A DNA stretch of 64,000 nucleotides from CAVSRC01 sp963781775 (GTDB taxonomy: Bacteria > Pseudomonadota > Alphaproteobacteria > Rhizobiales > Kaistiaceae). This document shows, in pieces, positions 58,819-64,000 of this stretch (position 1 is the first letter of the stretch; each line of letters starts with the position of its first letter). The DNA lies in the NCBI GenBank assembly GCA_963781775.1, contig CAWAHE010000016.1:124001-188000 (forward strand). Reading direction: 5' to 3'. Made by a program: the position numbers and the translations under genes. The notes beneath the pieces were generated by a model. The model worked only from the letters and a program-made list of their open reading frames with translations, made no database searches and was not told where the DNA came from.

Positions 58819-58914
58819 CCGCGCCGCCGGTTCCCGAATTGACCGCCCCCGTCGCCGACCCTACCGTCGCCGCGAGATTGCCGGCGCCAACGATGCGCCC
58901 GGGAGGAGACAGAC

Positions 58915-59823
58915 ATGGAACGCGCCGCAGAACTTCCCGAGCACATCGAGGCGCCGTCGGATGCCGACGGCCTCTTCGCCATCTGGCCGGGCGCCGGCGT
59001 GCCGCCCGGGTCTGAGGACTGGACCTGGCGCGAGCAGACCATGCAGATCCCGTGGTCCGACACCACCGACCGCTTCACCCGCAACGTCGTCATCCCCTCG
59101 CTCACCCTGTTCAAGCCGGCGCCGGGAACGGCCAACGGCACGGCGATCATCGTCGCGCCCGGCGGCGCCTTTCATTTCCTGATGATCGATCACGAGGGCC
59201 ACGACATGGCGCGCCGGCTGACCGCGCGCGGCGTCACCTGTTTCGTGCTGCGCTACCGGGTGGCGCGCACGCCCGACACCGACAAAGAGCTGCTCGATTT
59301 CCGGAACAATCTGCACAAGCGGCTCGATAAACCCACCCGGACCGAGATCAATCCGCCCAACCGCGATTTCCTCGGCGATGCCCGCAGCTGGGGCGAGGCC
59401 GACGGTCGCCAGGCCATCAAGTTCGTGCGCGAGCGCGCCGCGAAATTCGGTGTCGATCCACAGCGCATCGGCATCGCCGGCTATTCGGCCGGGGGCGGCG
59501 TCGCTATGGGCCCGGTGTTCGAGCACGACGCCGACACGCGGCCCGATTTCGCCGTCGCCATCTATCCCGCCTATCGCGGCGGCGTTCCGGTGCCCGCCGA
59601 TGCGCCGCCGCTCTTCATCGTCGCCGCCGATGACGACGCGCAGGTGCCGCCCATGTCGGGCACCCGCCTCTACGAGGCGTGGCATTCGGCCGGCAAGCCG
59701 GCGGAGGTGCATGTTTTCGCCAGCGGCGCGCATGGCTTCGGCATGCGCCAGCAAGGCACGCTGTCGGACGCCTGGTACGGGCTTTTGGAAAACTGGCTCG
59801 CCGCGCAGGGATTGCTGGGGTAG
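58915..59823 (+). CDS. Alpha/beta hydrolase fold esterase
   Basis: A 302-aa hydrolase. The oxyanion region APGGAFHFL, nucleophile elbow GIAGYSAGGGVA (Ser), acid region IVAADDDAQVPP (Asp) and ASGAHGFGM (His) complete the triad in the order of acetyl-xylan-esterase or BD-FAE-type carbohydrate esterases. No signal peptide, so it is cytoplasmic. A 96-base gap separates it from the MBL gene, and they may be co-transcribed. Confidence 0.85.
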   Translation: MERAAELPEHIEAPSDADGLFAIWPGAGVPPGSEDWTWREQTMQIPWSDTTDRFTRNVVIPSLTLFKPAPGTANGTAIIVAPGGAFHFLMIDHEGHDMARRLTARGVTCFVLRYRVARTPDTDKELLDFRNNLHKRLDKPTRTEINPPNRDFLGDARSWGEADGRQAIKFVRERAAKFGVDPQRIGIAGYSAGGGVAMGPVFEHDADTRPDFAVAIYPAYRGGVPVPADAPPLFIVAADDDAQVPPMSGTRLYEAWHSAGKPAEVHVFASGAHGFGMRQQGTLSDAWYGLLENWLAAQGLLG

Positions 59824-60256
59824 GCGCGCCACCGGGACCTCGCGCCCCCGCGCATAACCGCCCAACTTATCCCCGCTTTCCGAACCTGCCGTAGAATCAC
59901 CCTCGCCTCTCCCGCCGGGGGACTCGTGCCCGGTACCGGCACCGGTTCGACGTGGGGAGGTCGGCGCCCGCGACGATGGTTCCGGCCATCGGCCCGGGGT
60001 GCTGTCCGGAAAGTCTGACCCCCACTACGAGGGGTCCGTGCGACATGACGCACCTTAAGGCCCGGCGGCCTTCCAATTGCGCCGGGCCGGAGCATGGACC
60101 GGATGGCGACAAGTCGCCGGGCGGGCGGTGGAAACCGCCAGCTTGAATACCTAGGACGGCGGTTTCCGCCGCCCGCCACCCTCGGCGCATGTCGCGCCGG
60201 GACCGATTTTCAACGATCCGGGCCGCCAGCGGTCGCGGAAACGAAGAGGCGTGCCC
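59824..60256. other. 433-base non-coding region rich in strong inverted repeats
   Basis: No gene is seen on either strand. Two strong dyads are present. GGCCCGGCG/CGCCGGGCC is at 60059-60088 with a 12-base loop. A 19-bp pair at 60121-60139 and 60158-60176 (GCGGGCGGTGGAAACCGCC versus its complement, one mismatch that can pair G-U) has the loop AGCTTGAATACCTAGGAC. No T-tract follows either. They may be bidirectional terminators, a structured leader for the gene at 60257, or a structured RNA. Confidence 0.5.
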
Positions 60257-60616
60257 ATGACGAAGACGATCCGCGTCGGCGGCAAGGACATCGAGATCAT
60301 CGAGCTGACGCCCTTATGGACGGACATCGCGCGCCAGGCCTGCACCGAACTCGGCCTGGCCAACGTCTGTCCCTTCCGCGTTTGCAAACGCAACCGTACT
60401 TGCGGCACCAGGGACGTGCTCTGCTACCAGATCCTGCGCCAGGAAGTGAACGCGATCCTGCTGCCCCTCCTCCAGGCCCGCGCCAATGGTAGCGGCGATC
60501 CGCCACCGCCGCCGCCCGCGCCGCCGGCCCACGTGGACGAAAACAGGCTTGCCCGCACGCGGTTCAGGGAGCGGTGGCCCGCCCCGCCGCCGGCTGGTAA
60601 GTTGCGCTCCCGATAG
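60257..60616 (+). CDS. Small Cys-rich protein (119 aa), possible metal-binding domain
   Basis: The N-terminal half has Cys at 29, 38, 43, 49 and 56 in CPFRVCKRNRTCGTRDVLCY (C-x4-C-x5-C-x6-C), a plausible zinc or iron-sulfur site. A Pro stretch (82-90) links to a basic C-terminus. There is no signal peptide. I do not recognise a named family. It is encoded 21 bases before lemA in the same direction. ATG 60257 follows AGAGG; GTG 60251 is possible. Confidence 0.6.
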   Translation: MTKTIRVGGKDIEIIELTPLWTDIARQACTELGLANVCPFRVCKRNRTCGTRDVLCYQILRQEVNAILLPLLQARANGSGDPPPPPPAPPAHVDENRLARTRFRERWPAPPPAGKLRSR

Positions 60617-60637
60617 CACTGACGGAGGCGAACCATC

Positions 60638-61204
60638 ATGGGAACGGCAGGCTGGATCATCCTTGGCGTGATCGTCGTGATCGCGCTGTTCGGCGTCACT
60701 ATCTACAACCGCCTCGTCAGCCTGCGGCAGACGGTCAATCAGGCGTGGTCGGACATCTCCGTCCAGATGAAGCAGCGCCACGATCTCGTGCCCAATCTGG
60801 TCGAGACGGTGAAGGGCTACGCCGCGCACGAGCGTGGCACGCTGGAGGCCGTCGTCCAGGCGCGCAACGCCGCCGTCTCCGCCGCCGGCCCCGAGGCCCA
60901 GGCCAAGGCCGAGAACATGTTGACCGGCGCGCTGCGCCAGCTCTTCGCGCTCTCCGAGGCCTATCCCGACCTCAAGGCCAACCAGAATTTCCTCCAGCTC
61001 CAGGCGGATCTCTCCGACCTCGAGAACAAGATCGCCGCCTCGCGCCGCTTCTTCAACAATTCGGTCCAGGAGTACAACGCCTCCATCCAGTCCTTCCCGG
61101 CCGTGCTCTTCGCCGGCTCGCTGGGCTTCACCCAGCGCACCTTCTTCGAGCTCGACGAGAGCGAGCGCGCCGCGGTCAATACGCCGCCGCAAGTGAAGTT
61201 CTGA
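60638..61204 (+). CDS. lemA: LemA family protein
   Basis: A 188-aa protein with an N-terminal membrane helix (5-22, WIILGVIVVIALFGVTIYN). The LemA helical domain follows, with the hallmark NQAWSDISVQMKQRHDLVPNL then VETVKGYAAHERGTLE, and closing PAVLFAGSLGFTQRTFFE. LemA is often paired with an M48 protease, as here (52 bases downstream). Its molecular role is unknown; surface proteolysis or envelope stress is suspected in other bacteria. Confidence 0.92.
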   Translation: MGTAGWIILGVIVVIALFGVTIYNRLVSLRQTVNQAWSDISVQMKQRHDLVPNLVETVKGYAAHERGTLEAVVQARNAAVSAAGPEAQAKAENMLTGALRQLFALSEAYPDLKANQNFLQLQADLSDLENKIAASRRFFNNSVQEYNASIQSFPAVLFAGSLGFTQRTFFELDESERAAVNTPPQVKF

Positions 61205-61256
61205 GGCTGCCTGCCGGCGGCAGGCGCCGCCGGCGGCGGACTGAGGAGGTCATCCC

Positions 61257-62417
61257 GTGCTCGGCGCCTATGGCCTCAAGACCTATATCTGGAACAACCG
61301 GCTGAAGTCGCTGCTTCTGCTCGCCGGCTTTCCGGTCCTGCTTCTGCCGATCTGCTTCGCCTTCGCCCTGCTCATTTCGGCGATGGACAATCCCGACCTC
61401 GGCCAGGGCATCCAGAACGCCGTCGATCTCCTGCCGCAGCTCATTCCGGTCGCCATCGGCGCGGCGTTCATCTGGTTCGTCATCGCCTGGTTCGCCAACC
61501 AGAAGATCATCGACGCCGTCACCGGCGCCCGCAGGGTCGACCGCCGCGACGAGCCGCGCCTGTGGAACCTGCTGGAGACGCTGTGCATCAGCCGCGGCAT
61601 CACCATGCCGCAGCTCCGCATCATCGACACCGACGCGCGCAACGCCTTCGCCTCGGGCGTGCGCAAGGGCCAGTATTCGATCACCGTCACGCGCGGGTTG
61701 ATCGATGCGCTCGATGACGCCGAGCTCGAGGCCGTTCTCGGCCACGAGCTCACCCACATCGAGAACCGCGACGTTCAGTTGCTGGTCATCGCCGCCGTCT
61801 TTGTCGGCATCATCTCGCTGGTCGGCGATCTCATCATCCGCGTTCCGCGCGCGCTCCTGTGGACGACCGCGGGGCGCCGCAGCCGTGGCGGCGGCGGCGT
61901 TGGATGGGGCGGCGGCGGCAGTTCGCGCAGCCGCAGCAAGAGCGGCGGCGGCGGTGGCGCCGCCATCATCCTCATTCTGATCGCGGTCGCGATCTTCATC
62001 ATCGCCCGCTTCCTCGCCATCGCGCTCAGCTTCGCCATGTCGCGCAAGCGCGAATATCTTGCCGACGCCGGCTCGGTCGAACTGACCAAGAACCCTGACG
62101 CCATGATCACCGCGCTCCGCAAGATCGCCGGACATTCGGAGATCAACGCCCCGGCGCAGGTGCAGGAGATGTTCCTCGATCATCCGCGCGCCGGCGGTCT
62201 CGGCGGTCTCTTTGCCACCCATCCGCCCATCGAGTCGCGCATCGCCAATCTGGTGAAATTCGCCGGCGGTCACGATCCCGGCCCGATCGTCGAGGCGCCG
62301 CCCGCCGCGCCGGCGCCTCCGCCGGCTTCGCAATTGCCGCCCGCTGCCGATGCCGAGGTCCATCCGTGGGGCGATGTGCCGCCGCCCGGCCCGTGGAGCG
62401 AGCCACGCAACGAATGA
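61257..62417 (+). CDS. M48 family membrane metalloprotease (HtpX-like), LemA partner
   Basis: A 386-aa membrane protease with two N-terminal helices (about 18-41 and 60-80), the zinc motif LGHELTHIENRD, a Gly/Ser-rich linker (RRSRGGGGVGWGGGGSSRSR), another helix and the third ligand region SRKREYLADAGSVEL. The last 60 residues are Pro/Ala-rich. It is distinct from the HtpX at 28918, so the window has two M48 proteases. GTG 61257 has AGGAGG. Operon with lemA. Confidence 0.9.
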   Translation: MLGAYGLKTYIWNNRLKSLLLLAGFPVLLLPICFAFALLISAMDNPDLGQGIQNAVDLLPQLIPVAIGAAFIWFVIAWFANQKIIDAVTGARRVDRRDEPRLWNLLETLCISRGITMPQLRIIDTDARNAFASGVRKGQYSITVTRGLIDALDDAELEAVLGHELTHIENRDVQLLVIAAVFVGIISLVGDLIIRVPRALLWTTAGRRSRGGGGVGWGGGGSSRSRSKSGGGGGAAIILILIAVAIFIIARFLAIALSFAMSRKREYLADAGSVELTKNPDAMITALRKIAGHSEINAPAQVQEMFLDHPRAGGLGGLFATHPPIESRIANLVKFAGGHDPGPIVEAPPAAPAPPPASQLPPAADAEVHPWGDVPPPGPWSEPRNE

Positions 62418-62499
62418 CCATTGCCCACGGCTGTTGCCCATGCGAATCGACTGATACGCTCGCGATGAATTCGGCGAGGGATCAGAGGGGAAACGCCAC

Positions 62500-63288
62500 G
62501 TGCTGATCGGCAAGCCGGGACCGGCGAGGACGGCGATCGCCCGCGCCGACGCCGCGTCGATCGAGGTGCGCGGCCGCGATCTGGTCGGCGACCTCATGGG
62601 CCGGCTGACCTTCACCGAGTATTTCTATCTGCTCTTGACCGGCAAGGAGCCGACTGACGACCAGCGTTTCTTTCTCGATCTCCTGCTCGTCGCCATTGCC
62701 GAGCATGGGCTGACGCCAACGGTGGTCGCCGCCCGCATGACCTACGACGCCGCGCCCGACTCGCTTCAGGCGGCCGTCGCCGCCGGCATCCTCGGTTGCG
62801 GGCCGGTCATCCTCGGCACCTCGCAGCTCTGCGCCAACGTCCTCGTCGAAACCCGCGAGCGCGTCGCTGGCGGCGAGGATGCCGATGCCGCCGTCCTTGC
62901 CGTTGCCCGTACAATTCGCGAGCGCGGCGAGCCGATGCCGGGCTTCGGCCACCCGCTCCACAAGCCGGTCGATCCGCGCGCCGAACGCATCATGGCGCTT
63001 GCCGACGACCGCAAGATCTCCGGCATGTATATCGATCTCACGCGTCGCTTCGTGCCCGCCGTCGCCAAGGCCTGGGCGCGCCCCTTGCCCATGAACGTCT
63101 CCATGCCCATCGCCGCCTGCCTGCTCGATCTCGATTTTCCCGCAACCATGGTCAAGGCCATCCCCCTGCTTGCCCGCACCGCCGGCCTCCTCGCCCATAT
63201 CGCCGAGGAGCAGACGCGGCCGATCGGTTTCCTGATGGCGGCGCGCGGCGAGGAAGCCATCGACTACGATGGCGGCGAGAAGAGCTAG
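62500..63288 (+). CDS. Citryl-CoA lyase/citrate synthase-family protein (short form)
   Basis: A 262-aa protein with the small citrate-synthase fold: GDLMGRLTFTEYFYLLLTGKEPT at the N-terminus, the active-site His in MPGFGHPLHKPVDPRA and a late RPIGFLMAA (CoA/citrate Arg). It is much shorter than citrate synthase. The size and motifs match citryl-CoA lyase or related acyl-CoA condensing/lyase proteins. The GTG start follows AGAGGGG. Nine bases downstream is a phenylacetate-CoA-ligase-like gene, suggesting a pathway that activates an acid to a CoA ester and then cleaves or condenses it. Confidence 0.8.
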   Translation: MLIGKPGPARTAIARADAASIEVRGRDLVGDLMGRLTFTEYFYLLLTGKEPTDDQRFFLDLLLVAIAEHGLTPTVVAARMTYDAAPDSLQAAVAAGILGCGPVILGTSQLCANVLVETRERVAGGEDADAAVLAVARTIRERGEPMPGFGHPLHKPVDPRAERIMALADDRKISGMYIDLTRRFVPAVAKAWARPLPMNVSMPIAACLLDLDFPATMVKAIPLLARTAGLLAHIAEEQTRPIGFLMAARGEEAIDYDGGEKS

Positions 63289-63296
63289 CGCCGTCA

Positions 63297-64000
63297 TGTT
63301 CGAGCCCGCTGTCGAGACGCTGCCCTGGGAGCAGCAGGCCCTCAACGACAATCTCCTCTATCAGGAACAGATCAGCCGGCTCTTCGCCAGATCGCGCTTC
63401 TATCGCGGCAAGCTCGCCGCCGCTGGTTTCGCGTCGGCCAACGATGTCGGCGGGCTCGACGCGATCGGCCGCCTGCCCTTCACCGAAAAGGACGAACTGC
63501 GCGCCTCGCGCAGCGCGGACGATCCGATCGGCACCCACCTCGCCGTCGCGATGAACGAACTCGCCCGCATCTATTCGACCAGCGGCACCACCGGCACGCC
63601 GAGCTACGTGCCGCTGACGGCCGATGATCTCGCCAACTGGGCCCGCATCTCGGCCCGCTCCTACGCCGCCTCGGGCGTCGCCCGCGGCGACAGTCTCATC
63701 TCCACCTACAATTCCGGCCCCTTCGTCGCCGGCGCCACCATGGAAGCCTTCGGCAAGCTCGGCCTGACCGTCATCCCGGTCGGCAGCGGCAACACCGAAC
63801 GGCTGATGGCCGCCGTGCAGCTTCTCAAGGCCGACGCCATTGCGCTGACCCCGTCCTATGCCCTGCATCTCGCCGAGTGGGCGGCCGAGCGCGGCATCGA
63901 CACGGCGGCGTCAAGCGTTCGCCATCTGCTGGTTGCCGGCGAGCCCGGCGGCGGCGAGGCGAAGATGCGCGCCCGCCTGGAAGGCGCCTGGGGCGCCGAG
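63297..64000 (+). CDS. Phenylacetate-CoA ligase family protein (AMP-binding), 3'-truncated by the window edge
   Basis: The frame is open from ATG 63297 to the last base. ETLPWEQQALNDNLLYQEQISRLFARSRFY is the typical N-terminus of PaaK-like ligases. RLPFTEKDELRAS and the P-loop YSTSGTTGTPSYVPLTADD follow, then TYNSGPFVAGATMEAFGKLG. It would activate an aryl or organic acid to its CoA ester through an adenylate. Coupled to the upstream citryl-CoA-lyase-like gene. Confidence 0.85.

Overview
The window is GC-rich chromosomal DNA from an alphaproteobacterium, most likely a member of the Hyphomicrobiales (Rhizobiales). This rests on several markers: an IalB-family protein, an alphaproteobacterial mitofilin/HemY gene pair beside hemC-hemD, a very large NAD-dependent glutamate dehydrogenase, the block htpX - rsmB - heparinase - purH, an imuA-imuB-dnaE2 mutasome cassette, and a GAAC-N7-GAAC LexA box. 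Genes are packed densely, with many 4-nt start/stop overlaps. I saw no rRNA, tRNA, CRISPR array, transposase or phage gene.

Layout. 1-8.1 kb: a glycosyltransferase fragment, GNAT, Bax-inhibitor-like protein, thpR, YkvA, IalB, a CitE-like lyase, pdxY, and a three-gene lipid-glycan module (GT2, ChbG, GtrA). 8.1-13.3 kb: a candidate small RNA, asd, a secreted Cys protein, an Mn/Fe transporter with a Fur-family operator on its promoter, and leuB. 13.4-15.3 kb: a membrane protein that looks like a SLOG nucleotide-sensor fused to a SLATT-type transmembrane effector. 15.3-22.6 kb: the heme/mitofilin operon diverging from tsaD-nudix-gpsA. 22.6-28.7 kb: lytic transglycosylase, EVE protein, serine hydrolase, acs, a small membrane protein and a secreted nuclease. 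28.9-34.9 kb: htpX, rsmB, a heparinase II/III gene broken by a one-base frameshift, and purH. 35-44.6 kb: two tandem TPR-glycosyltransferase genes, the NAD-GDH, a 58-aa membrane peptide and a secreted cupin. 44.8-52 kb: the SOS mutasome, invaded by short GC-rich palindromic elements. 52-55 kb: a TRAP transporter behind GntR-type operators. 55-60 kb: an orphan sugar-type ABC permease, a secreted helical protein, TetR with a truncated CHRD gene, a metallo-beta-lactamase-fold protein and an esterase. 60-64 kb: a Cys-rich small protein, LemA, an M48 protease, a citryl-CoA-lyase-like protein and the start of a phenylacetate-CoA-ligase-like gene.

The most interesting points are these. (1) The mutasome: elements of one palindromic family sit in imuA (in frame), imuB (once in frame, once shifting the frame) and dnaE2 (composite, shifting the frame), while the LexA box is intact. 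(2) The SLOG-SLATT-like protein, a plausible one-gene stress or immune effector with no obvious partner. (3) A perfect 31-bp hairpin in front of purH whose core is identical to the core of two of the elements. (4) A candidate trans-acting sRNA with an anti-Shine-Dalgarno tract and a strong terminator at 8294-8393.

Functions are assigned by reading the translated sequence for motifs. No database search was possible, so family names are recognition-based and start codons are judged from Shine-Dalgarno sequences and typical protein starts.
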